64,000 nt of DNA from Bacillus sp. FJAT-45350 (GCF_002335805.1 NZ_NISU01000001.1:2178079-2242078); one strand, 5' to 3'; positions 24,431-34,054 are shown, numbered from the stretch's first letter. Notes: generated by a model not told the origin, from the sequence alone. A program made the numbers and translations.

Positions 24431-24910
24431 CTATTTAGCCATTTGAATTCGCTTTTTATACAGCTTATTTAATTCTTTATGTTGGTCAAAAAGTTTTGGT
24501 ATCATTTTTTTTATTTCTTTTTCATCATACTCTTTTATAGCTTTTGCAAAATTAGTTTGTAATTCCGCATGACTCTTATACCAATCTTCCCCTACCTTTT
24601 TACCATGTAGAAGCGCACCTGTCTTTTCAAGTTCAGTAATCTTCTTCTCTAGCATATCTCTTTCCTTTTGTATTTCATTCCACTCAGCAACTAACTCAGG
24701 TGCATATTTTTCAGCTAATAATTGATAATACATTGTCATATGTATATCAATAATCTCCGAAGTATAACTTAGGTCATGGCCAGAACTACAATTACATTCT
24801 TCTTTAACAATCGATTCCTCTGCATGTACTGGCATCTGAGCAAAAGAAACTAAAAAACCAACTAAACAAGCCAATCCAACGAAATATAAACGACTGTTTT
24901 TCAAAATCAT
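24431..24910 (-). CDS. Unrecognised secreted helical protein
   Basis: A 159-residue protein with a clear signal peptide (YFVGLACLVGFLVSFAQMPVHA, cleavage probably after residue 30). The mature part begins with a small Cys pair (EECNCSSGHD) and continues as charged helices with coiled-coil character (EIQKERDMLEKKITELEKTG, KEYDEKEIKKMIPKLF). I do not recognise the family. Its promoter side abuts a repeat-rich 390-bp gap; its 3' side faces the Zur-controlled znuA gene. Confidence 0.7.
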   Translation of the reverse strand: MILKNSRLYFVGLACLVGFLVSFAQMPVHAEESIVKEECNCSSGHDLSYTSEIIDIHMTMYYQLLAEKYAPELVAEWNEIQKERDMLEKKITELEKTGALLHGKKVGEDWYKSHAELQTNFAKAIKEYDEKEIKKMIPKLFDQHKELNKLYKKRIQMAK

Positions 24911-24972
24911 ACTTATATCATCCTTTCTGTCGATCAGTCATTTGTAGGATAACCAGAGGGGGGAGGAATTAT

Positions 24973-25005
24973 TAATTATGAATTATGAGTTATGAATTAT
25001 GAATT
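24973..25005 (+). repeat. Dispersed AT-rich intergenic repeat, copy 1
   Basis: A 32-nt stretch made of AATTATG/AGTTATG words. The reverse complement of 59938-59970 matches it with one mismatch. It leads directly into the 7-bp tandem array. Confidence 0.8.
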
Positions 25006-25098
25006 GCTAATTGCTAATTGCTAATTGCTAATTGCTAATTGCTAATTGCTAATTGCTAATTGCTAATTGCTAATTGCTAATTGCTAATTGCTAATTGC
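25002..25098 (+). repeat. Tandem array of the 7-mer AATTGCT, about 14 copies
   Basis: An uninterrupted perfect tandem repeat with period 7. It ends in a GC-rich hairpin, GCGGCTGATAAATCAGCCGC, then CAATTAGCAAG, which is complementary to the repeat, and a second hairpin GTTCTAGCTTTGCTAGAAC (about 25136-25155). This fills most of the 387-base gap 24911-25297; I see no open frame in it. Confidence 0.95.
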
Positions 25099-25250
25099 GC
25101 GGCTGATAAATCAGCCGCGACAATTAGCAAGAGCTCGTTCTAGCTTTGCTAGAACTTCAAATGATTTTAATTTGCCATTCGCCATTTGCAATTTTAAATT
25201 CAATTATTCATTAACCATTTACAATTAACAATTAATTACCGTTCCAAACG

Positions 25251-25292
25251 AAAAAGAGAGAAACTTTCCATTGTAGAAAGTTCCTCTCTTTA
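25251..25292 (-). terminator. Terminator of the bkd operon
   Basis: On the minus strand AAAGAGAGGAACTTTC...GAAAGTTTCTCTCTTTTT forms a long stem with a T run, a few bases after the bkdB stop. Confidence 0.92.
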
Positions 25293-25297
25293 AGTTA

Positions 25298-26584
25298 TTA
25301 ATAAACTGATGTATTTTCGTTAGAAATAGATTCAAGTTTTTCTTTTACTTTTGCTAGGAACTTTCCACACACTAATCCATCTAATACTCGGTGGTCTAGT
25401 GATAAGCATAGATTTACCATGCTACGGATTCCGATTGCGTCATTTTCTAAAACGACAGGGCGTTTCACGATGGATTCAATCGATAAAATAGCTGCTTGTG
25501 GATGGTTGATAATTGGCGTTGATAATATTGATCCAAACGAACCTGTATTATTAATCGTAAACGTTCCACCTTGCATCTCTTTGCTAGAAATTTTACCAGT
25601 ACGAACTTTTGCAGCAATATCGTTTATTTCTCGAGCAATTCCTTTGATATTTTTTTCATCTGCATGTTTAATCACAGGTACAAATAGGGCATCATCAGTT
25701 GCTACGGCAACAGACATATTGATGTCTTTCTTTTGAATAATCTTATCTCCTGCCCACATAGAATTCATTTGAGGGTATTCTTTTAGCGCTTCAACCGTTG
25801 CTTTAAGGAAGAACGGTAAGAACGTTAAATTATACCCTTCACGGGCTTTAAATTCGTTCTTAATACTATTACGATAGTTCACAAGGTTTGTTACATCCAC
25901 TTCAATCATCATCCATGCATGTGGAGCCTCATGTTTACTTTTCACCATATTAGCAGCAATTGCTTTACGCACACCTGATACAGGTATTTCTGTATCACCT
26001 ACACTTACAGGGATATCTATTGCCTGCTGATTAGGAGCTTTTTCTACTTTGGGTGATGCTGTTGGTTGTGATTGCCCTTCAACTGACTCTGTCTGTTTTG
26101 TAATAGGAGTGCTTGGTGCTACAGGTATTTCACCACTATTAATGATTTTTAATAAATCCTTTCTAGTGATTCTTCCACCTTTACCAGAACCATTTACTTG
26201 AGTAAGGTCAATATCATTTTCTTGTGCTAAACGTAAAACAGCTGGAGAGTAACGAGCCTTCTCTGAGTTATCCGGCTGTACGTCACTCTTCTGTGCAGGT
26301 GGACTTGCTTCACTAGAAGGAGCTGATTTTTCCTCGACTGCCCCACCTTCTACTTCAATCGTACAAATGACCCTACCAACTTCTACTGTTTCATCTTCCT
26401 CAGTTAGTAGTTCTTTAATTGTCCCTGTATAAGAGGAAGGTACCTCAGCATTTACTTTGTCAGTCATTACTTCTGCTATTGGATCGTATTTATTTACTTT
26501 ATCGCCTGGTTTCACTAGCCACTTCGTAATCGTACCTTCTGTGACACTTTCACCAAGCTGGGGCATTGTAATTTCTGTTGCCAT
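25298..26584 (-). CDS. bkdB: Branched-chain 2-oxo acid dehydrogenase E2 (lipoamide acyltransferase)
   Basis: A 428-residue core subunit that transfers the acyl group from E1 to CoA. The lipoyl domain (1-78) has the lipoylated Lys in VMTDKVNAEVPS. The peripheral-subunit-binding domain (RYSPAVLRLAQENDIDLTQV) lies near residues 110-150, with Pro/Ser/Gln-rich linkers either side. The catalytic acyltransferase domain ends with the His-Asp motif SLDHRVLDGLVCGKFL. It is the last gene of the operon, 43 bases after bkdAB. Confidence 0.95.
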   Translation of the reverse strand: MATEITMPQLGESVTEGTITKWLVKPGDKVNKYDPIAEVMTDKVNAEVPSSYTGTIKELLTEEDETVEVGRVICTIEVEGGAVEEKSAPSSEASPPAQKSDVQPDNSEKARYSPAVLRLAQENDIDLTQVNGSGKGGRITRKDLLKIINSGEIPVAPSTPITKQTESVEGQSQPTASPKVEKAPNQQAIDIPVSVGDTEIPVSGVRKAIAANMVKSKHEAPHAWMMIEVDVTNLVNYRNSIKNEFKAREGYNLTFLPFFLKATVEALKEYPQMNSMWAGDKIIQKKDINMSVAVATDDALFVPVIKHADEKNIKGIAREINDIAAKVRTGKISSKEMQGGTFTINNTGSFGSILSTPIINHPQAAILSIESIVKRPVVLENDAIGIRSMVNLCLSLDHRVLDGLVCGKFLAKVKEKLESISNENTSVY

Positions 26585-26627
26585 TTGTCGACCTCCTTTT
26601 AGAGGTTGTTTAAAACAACCTCTATTA

Positions 26628-27611
26628 TTAAAATTCTGCTAGATCACGCATTGCCTTCTCAACTTTATCTGGATTAATCATAAAATACTTTTCCATAGTT
26701 GGAGCGTATGGCATTGCCGGTACATCTGGACCTGCGAGTCTTCGAATTGGCGCATCTAAATCAAAAAGACAGTTCTCACTAATAATTGCTGAAACTTCAC
26801 TTATGATGCTACCTTCCTTATTGTCTTCCGTAATTAATAGAACTTTACCTGTCTTTTTAGCCGCTTCTATGATACTTTCTTGGTCTAGCGGATATATTGT
26901 ACGAAGGTCTAATACATGAACAGAAACTCCATCTTTTTCAAGTTTTTCTGCTGCTTGTAAAGCAAAATGTACTGCTAAACCATAGGTAATCACCGTAATG
27001 TCATCACCTTCACGCTTCACATCGGCCTTTCCAATTGGAAGAGTATAATCATCTTCTGGTACTTCTCCTTTAATTAAACGGTACGCTCGTTTGTGCTCAA
27101 AGAAAAGAACTGGATCTTCGTCTCGTATTGCTGCCTTTAATAATCCTTTAACGTCATAAGGGGTAGAAGGCATAACAATTTTCAAGCCCGGAACACCTGA
27201 GAACATCGCTTCAACAGATTGTGAATGGTAAAGTGCACCATGTACACCACCGCCATAAGGAGCACGAATAACCATCGGACAACTCCAATCATTATTTGAA
27301 CGGTAGCGGATACGCGCTGCTTCACTGACAATTTGGTTCACTGCTGGCATAATAAAATCGGCAAATTGAATCTCAGCTACTGGACGCATTCCGTACATAG
27401 CAGCACCAACTCCAACCCCGACAATTGCAGATTCCGCTAATGGTGTATCCATCACTCGGTCTTCCCCAAACTGTTCATATAATCCGTTTGTCGCACGGAA
27501 AACACCTCCGCGTGCTCCAACGTCTTCACCTAATACAAATACTTTCTGGTCCCGTTCCATCTCTTCACGTAATGCTAACGTAACAGCTTCTATATATGAA
27601 ATAATTGCCAT
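26628..27611 (-). CDS. bkdAB: Branched-chain 2-oxo acid dehydrogenase E1 beta
   Basis: A 327-residue E1 beta subunit; with E1 alpha it binds thiamine diphosphate and decarboxylates the keto acids of Val, Leu and Ile. Conserved sections are LGEDVGARGGVFRATNGL, DTPLAESAIVGVGVGAA, IRAPYGGGVHGALYHSQS and LRTIYPLDQESI. It follows bkdAA by 15 bases. Confidence 0.95.
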   Translation of the reverse strand: MAIISYIEAVTLALREEMERDQKVFVLGEDVGARGGVFRATNGLYEQFGEDRVMDTPLAESAIVGVGVGAAMYGMRPVAEIQFADFIMPAVNQIVSEAARIRYRSNNDWSCPMVIRAPYGGGVHGALYHSQSVEAMFSGVPGLKIVMPSTPYDVKGLLKAAIRDEDPVLFFEHKRAYRLIKGEVPEDDYTLPIGKADVKREGDDITVITYGLAVHFALQAAEKLEKDGVSVHVLDLRTIYPLDQESIIEAAKKTGKVLLITEDNKEGSIISEVSAIISENCLFDLDAPIRRLAGPDVPAMPYAPTMEKYFMINPDKVEKAMRDLAEF

Positions 27612-27626
27612 TTAGTTCCCTCCCCG

Positions 27627-28619
27627 TTACTCGGCATATACATGCTTTAATGCATGTTCCGGTTTTTCGTAAGGCGCATTCTCAGCATACTCTGTAGCTT
27701 CGTTTACGATTTTTGCAATTCTATCATTCATTTCTTTTTCTAGTTCTTCAGTTAATAAACCAACATCACGTAAATACGTAGCAAAAGTAAAGATAGCATC
27801 TTTCTTCTTCGCTTCAGCTACTTCTTCTTGAGAACGATACGCCCTATCATCATCATCACTTGAGTGAGGTGTTAAACGATAAGATACTGTTTCAACCAAT
27901 GATGGTCCTTCTCCTCTTCGTCCACGGTCTGCCGCTTCTTTAACTGCCTCATAGACTGCCAATGGGTCGTTACCATCTACTGTTACACCAGGCATACCGT
28001 ATCCAATCGCACGGTCAGAAACCTTTTCACAAGCTAATTGCTTCTCAATCGGTACAGAAATTGCATATTTATTGTTCTCACACATGAAAATTACTGGAAG
28101 CTTATGAACCCCTGCAAAGTTTGCCCCCTCATGGAAGTCCCCTTGGTTAGAAGATCCTTCACCAAACGTTGTAAAGGTCACTAAGTCTTTTCCTTCCATC
28201 TTTCCTGCCAACGCAATTCCAACCGCATGAGGTACTTGAGTTGTAACAGGAGAAGAACCAGTAACAATTCTATTTTTCTTTTGTCCGAAATGTCCGGGCA
28301 TTTGTCTTCCACCTGAGTTTGGATCTTCTGCTTTCGCAAATGCAGATAGCATTAATTCACGTGCAGTCATACCAAAAGTAAGAACAACTCCCATATCACG
28401 ATAATATGGTAAAATATAGTCTTTCTCAGTATCTAAAGCAAATGCTGCACCTACTTGAGCAGCTTCTTGCCCCTGACAAGAAATCACAAATGGTATTTTT
28501 CCTGCACGATTTAATAGCCACATACGCTCATCAATTTTTCTCGCTAGTAGCATTGTTTCAAACATATTCATAACCGTGTCGTCGGATAAACCAAGTGCCT
28601 GATGTCGGTTTTCTGTCAT
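27627..28619 (-). CDS. bkdAA: Branched-chain 2-oxo acid dehydrogenase E1 alpha
   Basis: A 330-residue E1 alpha subunit. The thiamine-diphosphate motif is visible as FGEGSSNQGDFHEGANFAG through ENNKYAISVP (GDG...NN type, here GEG). The phosphorylation-loop-like region YRLTPHSSDDDDRAYR follows. RBS AAAGGAGG. It begins the E1-E2 block, 85 bases after lpdV. Confidence 0.95.
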   Translation of the reverse strand: MTENRHQALGLSDDTVMNMFETMLLARKIDERMWLLNRAGKIPFVISCQGQEAAQVGAAFALDTEKDYILPYYRDMGVVLTFGMTARELMLSAFAKAEDPNSGGRQMPGHFGQKKNRIVTGSSPVTTQVPHAVGIALAGKMEGKDLVTFTTFGEGSSNQGDFHEGANFAGVHKLPVIFMCENNKYAISVPIEKQLACEKVSDRAIGYGMPGVTVDGNDPLAVYEAVKEAADRGRRGEGPSLVETVSYRLTPHSSDDDDRAYRSQEEVAEAKKKDAIFTFATYLRDVGLLTEELEKEMNDRIAKIVNEATEYAENAPYEKPEHALKHVYAE

Positions 28620-28704
28620 AGGAATGCCTCCTTTTATATAATAAAACCTAGAAAACGTTGTTTAAGGTTTCAATAGACATGGGCTTTTTAGAATCACTTA
28701 TATT

Positions 28705-30129
28705 CTATGAATGTATTGCTTTCCCATCAACAGCCAATGCTGCTTCTCCCATTACCTCTGATAAAGTTGGATGTGGGTGAATTGTATGAGCCACTTCCCA
28801 ATTGGCTGCATCTAGTACCTTTGCAATTGCAGCTTCACTAATCATATCTGTTACGTGAGGCCCAATCATATGAACGCCTAATAAATCATCTGTTTTCTTA
28901 TCCACAACAAACTTAACAAAACCATCTGATTCACCATAAACAAGTGCTTTACCAATTCCTTTAAAATTGAATTTACCTGTTTTCACTTCATAACCTTTTT
29001 CAATTGCTTCTTTTTCTGATAGTCCAACGCTTGCAATCTCTGGATGGCTATAGATACAAGTAGAGATAAGTGTATAGTCAATTGGCTCTGGGTTATTATT
29101 TGATAAATGCTCTACTGCAACGATACCTTCATGTGACGCAACGTGAGCTAATTGCATACCACCGATAACATCACCAATTGCATAGATGTGACTTTCTTTT
29201 GTTTGATAAAACTCATTTGTTTCAATAACACCTTTATCCACAACGATATCTGTGTTCTCTAAACCAATACCATCAATATTTGCAGAGCGCCCAACCGAAA
29301 CTAGCATTTTTTCTGCAGTGAATTCTAACTCTTCACCGTTTTTCTCTGCCTTAATTGATACGCCTTCAGCACTAGCAACAAGTGAATCTCCTTTTACTTG
29401 TACACCTGTTTGTATTTTAACGCCCTTACGCTTTAATAGACGTCTCGCTTCTTTTGAAATTTCTTCATCTTCTGTTGGAATAATGTGTTTACCATACTCT
29501 AGAACAGTTACCTTTACACCAAAATCTGCCAGCATTGAAGCCCACTCAATTCCAATTACCCCTCCACCAACAATGATGATTGACTCAGGTAATTCCTCTA
29601 GCTTAAGAGCTTCATCAGAAGATAAAACATTTGTTCCATCAATTGTTAAACCTGGTAATGAACGCGGTTTTGAACCTGTAGCAATAATAACGTTTTTCGG
29701 AATTAACATTTGATTTTCTTCTCCATTGTTCATTTCAACAGAAATTGTCCCTGGAGTAGGTGAAAAAATTGACGGCCCTAAAATACGACCAATTCCTTCA
29801 TATACGTCAATTTTTCCTTTCTTCATAAGGTGTTCGACACCTTTATGTAATTGGTCAATGATTTTTTGCTTACGCTCTTGTACTTTGATAAAGTTAAACG
29901 AAACTTCACCTGTAGTCACACCAAATTCTTCAGAACGCTTTGTCGTTGCATAGACTTCCGCACTTCTAAGTAAAGCCTTACTAGGAATACACCCTTTGTG
30001 TAGACACGTACCTCCTAATTTTTCCTTTTCAACAACAGCTACCTTTAATCCTAATTGTGATGCTCTAATTGCAGCTACATAGCCACCTGTTCCTCCACCT
30101 AGTATGACAAGATCGTATTCTTGTGACAT
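28705..30129 (-). CDS. lpdV: Dihydrolipoamide dehydrogenase (E3) of the Bkd complex
   Basis: A 474-residue flavoprotein that reoxidises the lipoyl group using NAD+. The FAD fold has ILGGGTGGYVAAIRA; the redox disulfide is in GGTCLHKGCIPSKALL; the NAD fold has IVGGGVIGIEWASMLADFG; the FAD motif YAIGDVIGGMQLAH and active-site His-Glu HPHPTLSE near the C-terminus are intact. RBS GAGGAGG. It lies 182 bases after bcd, separated by a hairpin without a T run. Confidence 0.96.
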   Translation of the reverse strand: MSQEYDLVILGGGTGGYVAAIRASQLGLKVAVVEKEKLGGTCLHKGCIPSKALLRSAEVYATTKRSEEFGVTTGEVSFNFIKVQERKQKIIDQLHKGVEHLMKKGKIDVYEGIGRILGPSIFSPTPGTISVEMNNGEENQMLIPKNVIIATGSKPRSLPGLTIDGTNVLSSDEALKLEELPESIIIVGGGVIGIEWASMLADFGVKVTVLEYGKHIIPTEDEEISKEARRLLKRKGVKIQTGVQVKGDSLVASAEGVSIKAEKNGEELEFTAEKMLVSVGRSANIDGIGLENTDIVVDKGVIETNEFYQTKESHIYAIGDVIGGMQLAHVASHEGIVAVEHLSNNNPEPIDYTLISTCIYSHPEIASVGLSEKEAIEKGYEVKTGKFNFKGIGKALVYGESDGFVKFVVDKKTDDLLGVHMIGPHVTDMISEAAIAKVLDAANWEVAHTIHPHPTLSEVMGEAALAVDGKAIHS

Positions 30130-30271
30130 CTTAAATTCCTCCTCTAGTTGCTTTACCTTTATAAATTTTTATTTTAAATATACCACTTTAAAATGTTACT
30201 TCCTTTTAACTCTAAAGTAAATCTATGTAAGCTTCATTTTTGAAATATATATACCACTACGAAAAGACAGT

Positions 30272-30304
30272 CCTATAGGCAATTAAGCTACTACTGCCTA
30301 TAGG
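30272..30304 (-). other. Stable hairpin between bcd and lpdV
   Basis: A perfect 10-bp stem CCTATAGGCA...TGCCTATAGG has a 13-base loop. No T run follows directly on either strand (nearest TCTTTTC is six bases away), so it may be a processing or stabilising element, or a leaky terminator that lowers lpdV-bkd expression relative to bcd. Confidence 0.6.
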
Positions 30305-30311
30305 TAATCCC

Positions 30312-31406
30312 TTATCTACGACTTAAAATATGGTGACCATTTTGTAAGAATTGCTTACGCGATCTACGCATACGTTCTATTCTTTCTTCTGCCATTCTGT
30401 CTGCTGCTAAATACGTTGGAACCTTATCTCTCTTAGAAATCTCAAGAACTTTCTCTATGTTATCGTAAATACCTTCAACCTTTTTCAATGCACGTTCACT
30501 ATTGTAGCCATAAAGCTCATCAGCCACATTGATTACTCCACCTGCATTAATTACATAGTCTGGCGCATACACAATGCCCATTTCATGAATTCTATCTCCG
30601 TGACGGTTTTCTCTTAATTGATTATTTGCTGCACCAGCAATGACTTTCGCCTTAATTTTAGGAATCGTATCATCATTAATAATTGCACCTAAGGCACAAG
30701 GAGCGAAAATGTCACATTCTACGCTATAAATATCATTAATATCTACTGCTTTTGCATTAAATTCATTTACGACTCTTTCAACAGCTTCTTTATTAATATC
30801 CGTTACAATTAATGAAGCCCCTTCTTCGTGAAGGTGACGACAAAGATTGTAGGCAACATTCCCTACGCCTTGAACAGCAATCGTTTTACCTTCAAGAGAA
30901 TCTGTACCAAATGCTTCCTTCGCTGCAGCTTTCATACCAACGTACACACCATATGCAGTAACTGGAGATGGGTTTCCAGAAGAACCAAATGCCGGGGAAA
31001 TCCCTGTTACATAATCAGTTTCGTCATGAATTAGATCCATGTCAGCAACCGTTGTACCAACGTCCTCAGCTGTAATATACCGACCATTTAACCCTTGGAT
31101 ATAACGTCCAAATGCTCTAAACATTTCTTCGTTTTTATCCTTACGAGGATCACCAATAATTACTGTTTTCCCGCCACCAAGGTTAAGCCCTGCTGCTGCA
31201 TTTTTATAAGTCATTCCTTTGGCTAAACGTAGTGCATCTTCAAAAGCAGCTTCTTCTGACTCATACATCCACATTCTAGTACCACCTAATGCAGGACCTA
31301 ACGTTGTATCGTGAATAGCAATGATTGCTTTTAAACCTGATTGTTTATCTTGGCAAACGACTACCTGTTCATAGTCGTAGTTCTCCATGTATTTAAATAA
31401 TTCCAT
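30312..31406 (-). CDS. bcd: Leucine dehydrogenase
   Basis: A 364-residue NAD-dependent enzyme that deaminates Leu, Val and Ile to 2-oxo acids. The substrate/catalytic loop is [21 protein letters not shown] with the catalytic Lys; the NAD fold is [23 protein letters not shown] chose the ATG at 31406 because AGGAGG lies 6 bases before it; the longer frame has no RBS. It is the first gene after the sigma-54 promoter and feeds the downstream dehydrogenase. Confidence 0.95.
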   Translation of the reverse strand: MELFKYMENYDYEQVVVCQDKQSGLKAIIAIHDTTLGPALGGTRMWMYESEEAAFEDALRLAKGMTYKNAAAGLNLGGGKTVIIGDPRKDKNEEMFRAFGRYIQGLNGRYITAEDVGTTVADMDLIHDETDYVTGISPAFGSSGNPSPVTAYGVYVGMKAAAKEAFGTDSLEGKTIAVQGVGNVAYNLCRHLHEEGASLIVTDINKEAVERVVNEFNAKAVDINDIYSVECDIFAPCALGAIINDDTIPKIKAKVIAGAANNQLRENRHGDRIHEMGIVYAPDYVINAGGVINVADELYGYNSERALKKVEGIYDNIEKVLEISKRDKVPTYLAADRMAEERIERMRRSRKQFLQNGHHILSRR

Positions 31407-31472
31407 TTCTATTCCTCCTAGATGACTTATTAAAAATGAGCAAGACACTCACCTTTACTCACTTATCTATTA

Positions 31473-31489
31473 TGCAAGAACCGTGCCAA
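31473..31489 (-). promoter_or_regulatory. Sigma-54 (SigL) promoter of the bcd-lpdV-bkd operon
   Basis: On the minus strand TTGGCACGGTTCTTGCA is an essentially perfect -24 (TTGGCAC) / -12 (TTGCA) element with the correct 5-base gap, about 70 bases before the bcd start. BkdR, encoded directly upstream, is the matching activator. Confidence 0.95.
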
Positions 31490-31501
31490 CTTTTAATTTC
31501 G

Positions 31502-31515
31502 TGAAAGCGCTTTAT
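31502..31515. promoter_or_regulatory. cre-like site between the sigma-54 promoter and the enhancer
   Basis: TGAAAGCGCTTTAT has the cre core AAAGCGCTTT (12 of 14 consensus positions on the minus strand). Its place between activator site and promoter would allow CcpA to interfere with DNA looping (inference). Confidence 0.5.
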
Positions 31516-31539
31516 TTTACTGTTCTTTGAATAAAACCA

Positions 31540-31576
31540 CATGCAATATTTTTCATACTATGAAAATTACTGCATG
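31540..31576. promoter_or_regulatory. 37-bp palindrome, candidate BkdR enhancer
   Basis: CATGCAATATTTTTCATA and TATGAAAATTACTGCATG face each other with few mismatches around 31558, overlapping the bkdR stop. It lies 50-100 bases upstream of the -24 element, the usual place for a sigma-54 activator site. Confidence 0.6.
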
Positions 31577-33636
31577 TTACTTTTGTCAATTTTATATTTT
31601 TCCATTTTATAGTATAAATTACGAACAGAAATTTGCAGTTTTTTCGCCACAGCTGTTTTGTTTCCATTACATTGGTTAAGTGCTTCAATGATCTTTTCTT
31701 TTTCAAATTGCTCCACCATTAAAGATAATGAGGTCTCAGCTATGACCTCTTGCTTAGGAAAAATTTCTACACCCGCTTCATCCGATTGTAAGTGAGGGAT
31801 ATGACTCTTTTTTATTACTTGCTCCCCGTAGTGCATATAAATAATTGCTCTAGCTAGTACATTTTCAAGTTCACGAACATTTCCAGGCCAGTCATATTTT
31901 TTTAGCTTTTCTAATGCCTCATTATCAATACTCTCAATATTGCGTCCAAAATCTTGATTAATCTTCTGAATTAAGTAAACAGATAAGTTCTGTAAATCTT
32001 CTTTTCTTTCACGGAGTGGTGGTATATGTATTGGCATCTTATTCAATCTATAATATAAATCTTCCCTAAAAGTGTTTTCACTTATACCTTTTTCTAAATT
32101 TACATTCGTTGCCGCTATGACTCTCACATCCACAGAAATTGCTTTTGTTCCACCCACTCGAACGATTTCTTTTTCCTGTAATACTCGTAACAACTTCGCT
32201 TGAGTGTTTGCAGAGAGTTCACCAAGTTCATCCAAAAATATACTACCCTTATTCGCTTCTTCAAATAGACCTCTTTTTCCGCCACGCTTGGCACCTGAAA
32301 AGGCTCCTTCTTCATAACCAAAAAGCTCACTTTCAAGCAGAGACTCTGATATAGCAGCACAATTCACTCGAATAAATTTATTGTACTTCCGATCACTTTC
32401 GTTATGTATCGCATGAGCAAATAACTCTTTACCCGTCCCAGACTCTCCACGTAATAATATAGTAACGGGTGTACCTGCTGCGACCTTTGCCTGTTCGATT
32501 GCAAGCTTAATTTCATCAGATTGTCCAATAATATCATCAAATGAGTATTTCGCTTCTAATGTACGAATGATCTGTCTAGCTCTCGCTAACTCCTCGGTCA
32601 CCTGTTTAATTTCCGACATATCATGAACGACACCGACACTTCCTTTAATCTTGCCATCTACAATAACAGGGGCTACATTAACAACGACATCTTTACGTTT
32701 TGGTCCTACCTTCATTCGTACACTACGAACCGGCTTTTTAGTTTTTAATACATGTAAATGCATACTATCTCCCTCATAAATATCAGCTGTTGCAGGTTTA
32801 CCAATTACCTCTTCAGGAGATAATCCCGTCAACCTAGTATAGGCTGGATTAATCATAATTCCATTTCCATTTTCATCCACTACTGAAATGGCATCGTCGG
32901 AAGACTTGATAATAGCCTCTAACATTGTTTGTATGCTTTTTAAATTTGTTACTTGCTCTGCCATTGCTTGTATTTCGGTAATATCTTTAAAAACAGCTAG
33001 TGCACCAATTTGGGTGTTACCTTCAAGCATTGGAACTCTAGTTGTAATGATACTTGTCCCGCTATCAAGCACCTGCTCCTGGTTTCTTTCTTCTACTCCA
33101 GACTTTAAAACTCGCGGTAGAAGACTTGAAGGGAGAACTTCAGAAATTGGTTTTCCTAATGCCTCATAAGCTCTTTTGTCAGACATCCGTTCCGCTGCCC
33201 GGTTAAAAAGTGTCACGATACTATTATTATCAATTGCCACCATGCCATCTGAAGTAGAGTTTAATATCGTTTCTTTTATTGAGGCATAATTCTCCATTTC
33301 TCTTATCAAATTTTCTTTTTCTTCTATTAAATTAAATATGACATTCGCTACAGAGCTAGGAATGATTGATGTATTCATATCGCATGTATTATGTAACTCT
33401 TCGACAAGTGCATCATTTCCAGTTGCCTCCACTACAACATCCACAGAGCTAGAAATAACTTCTTTCCAATTAAGACTTGTTTTAATTCCATAATCCCTTG
33501 CCACAGATAAGCCAATTGCCTCCGGGTTAATATCAGCGACCGCAATAACTTCGATCATCTCTAATTCCTTCAGCATCGTTAGTAACGACGTGCCACCTTT
33601 CCCAGCACCAATAATCACTACCTTCTTCACAACCAT
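31567..33636 (-). CDS. bkdR: Sigma-54-dependent activator BkdR
   Basis: A 689-residue enhancer-binding protein. Residues 1-110 form a Rossmann-like domain with a nucleotide-binding loop ([17 protein letters not shown]), then a short helix and two PAS domains (about 120-350). The AAA+ domain has Walker [19 protein letters not shown], the sigma-54 contact loop as GAFSGA instead of the usual GAFTGA, Walker [12 protein letters not shown] and the sensor region [12 protein letters not shown] Fis-type helix-turn-helix ends it ([20 protein letters not shown]). It should activate the adjacent sigma-54 promoter, perhaps in response to branched-chain amino or keto acids. Confidence 0.95.
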   Translation of the reverse strand: MVVKKVVIIGAGKGGTSLLTMLKELEMIEVIAVADINPEAIGLSVARDYGIKTSLNWKEVISSSVDVVVEATGNDALVEELHNTCDMNTSIIPSSVANVIFNLIEEKENLIREMENYASIKETILNSTSDGMVAIDNNSIVTLFNRAAERMSDKRAYEALGKPISEVLPSSLLPRVLKSGVEERNQEQVLDSGTSIITTRVPMLEGNTQIGALAVFKDITEIQAMAEQVTNLKSIQTMLEAIIKSSDDAISVVDENGNGIMINPAYTRLTGLSPEEVIGKPATADIYEGDSMHLHVLKTKKPVRSVRMKVGPKRKDVVVNVAPVIVDGKIKGSVGVVHDMSEIKQVTEELARARQIIRTLEAKYSFDDIIGQSDEIKLAIEQAKVAAGTPVTILLRGESGTGKELFAHAIHNESDRKYNKFIRVNCAAISESLLESELFGYEEGAFSGAKRGGKRGLFEEANKGSIFLDELGELSANTQAKLLRVLQEKEIVRVGGTKAISVDVRVIAATNVNLEKGISENTFREDLYYRLNKMPIHIPPLRERKEDLQNLSVYLIQKINQDFGRNIESIDNEALEKLKKYDWPGNVRELENVLARAIIYMHYGEQVIKKSHIPHLQSDEAGVEIFPKQEVIAETSLSLMVEQFEKEKIIEALNQCNGNKTAVAKKLQISVRNLYYKMEKYKIDKSNMQ

Positions 33637-33688
33637 TCACCTCACCCCTTACTATTACGCAAATATCACAAACTTGCAACTGATTACT

Positions 33689-33717
33689 TGGACAGACACC
33701 CATTTATCATGTAAAAT
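33689..33717 (+). promoter_or_regulatory. Sigma-A promoter of yqzF
   Basis: TGGACA, a 17-base spacer and TAAAAT (each 5 of 6) lie 73 bases before the yqzF ATG, on the plus strand and divergent from bkdR. Confidence 0.6.
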
Positions 33718-33790
33718 ATAAAGAAAATATCGATTTAAAAATACTAAATATACTTACAACCTTGTTTTTAGGCAGAAAGGATAAGTGAAT

Positions 33791-34054
33791 ATGACTTTAC
33801 AACGGTTTATTGCACTTTTAATTTTAGTTATTCCAGCAGTTATCGCTGGTTATGGCATAAAGCTTATGCGAGACACGGTTTTTCAAATATTACATCAACC
33901 ATTCCCATTTCTATCATTACAATTTATATCAGGACTAATTCTTACAATTTTAGGTGTAGCCTTCATAGGTGGATTTATTTTTCATCGAGATCGTAAAAAT
34001 AATAAAATTGCTCCACGTTTTCAAAAGCCAAAAGACGAAGCGACTAGAACATAG
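33791..34054 (+). CDS. yqzF: DUF2627 membrane protein (YqzF)
   Basis: An 87-residue protein with two transmembrane segments (FIALLILVIPAVIAGYGIKLM and FISGLILTILGVAFIGGFIF) and a basic tail (HRDRKNNKIAPRFQKPK), matching YqzF of B. subtilis. The ATG at 33791 has AGAAAGGA at good spacing; the GTG two codons upstream is too close to it. Function is unknown. A strong terminator follows. Confidence 0.88.
   Translation: MTLQRFIALLILVIPAVIAGYGIKLMRDTVFQILHQPFPFLSLQFISGLILTILGVAFIGGFIFHRDRKNNKIAPRFQKPKDEATRT

Noticed and set aside
25002-25098. Possible CRISPR array
   Set aside because: The unit is a 7-mer with no spacers and no cas genes lie nearby; it is a simple tandem repeat.
31512-31706. 64-codon minus-strand frame overlapping the bkdR end and the enhancer palindrome
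   Set aside because: It lies out of frame inside bkdR for half its length and has no RBS; the region is better explained as regulatory DNA.
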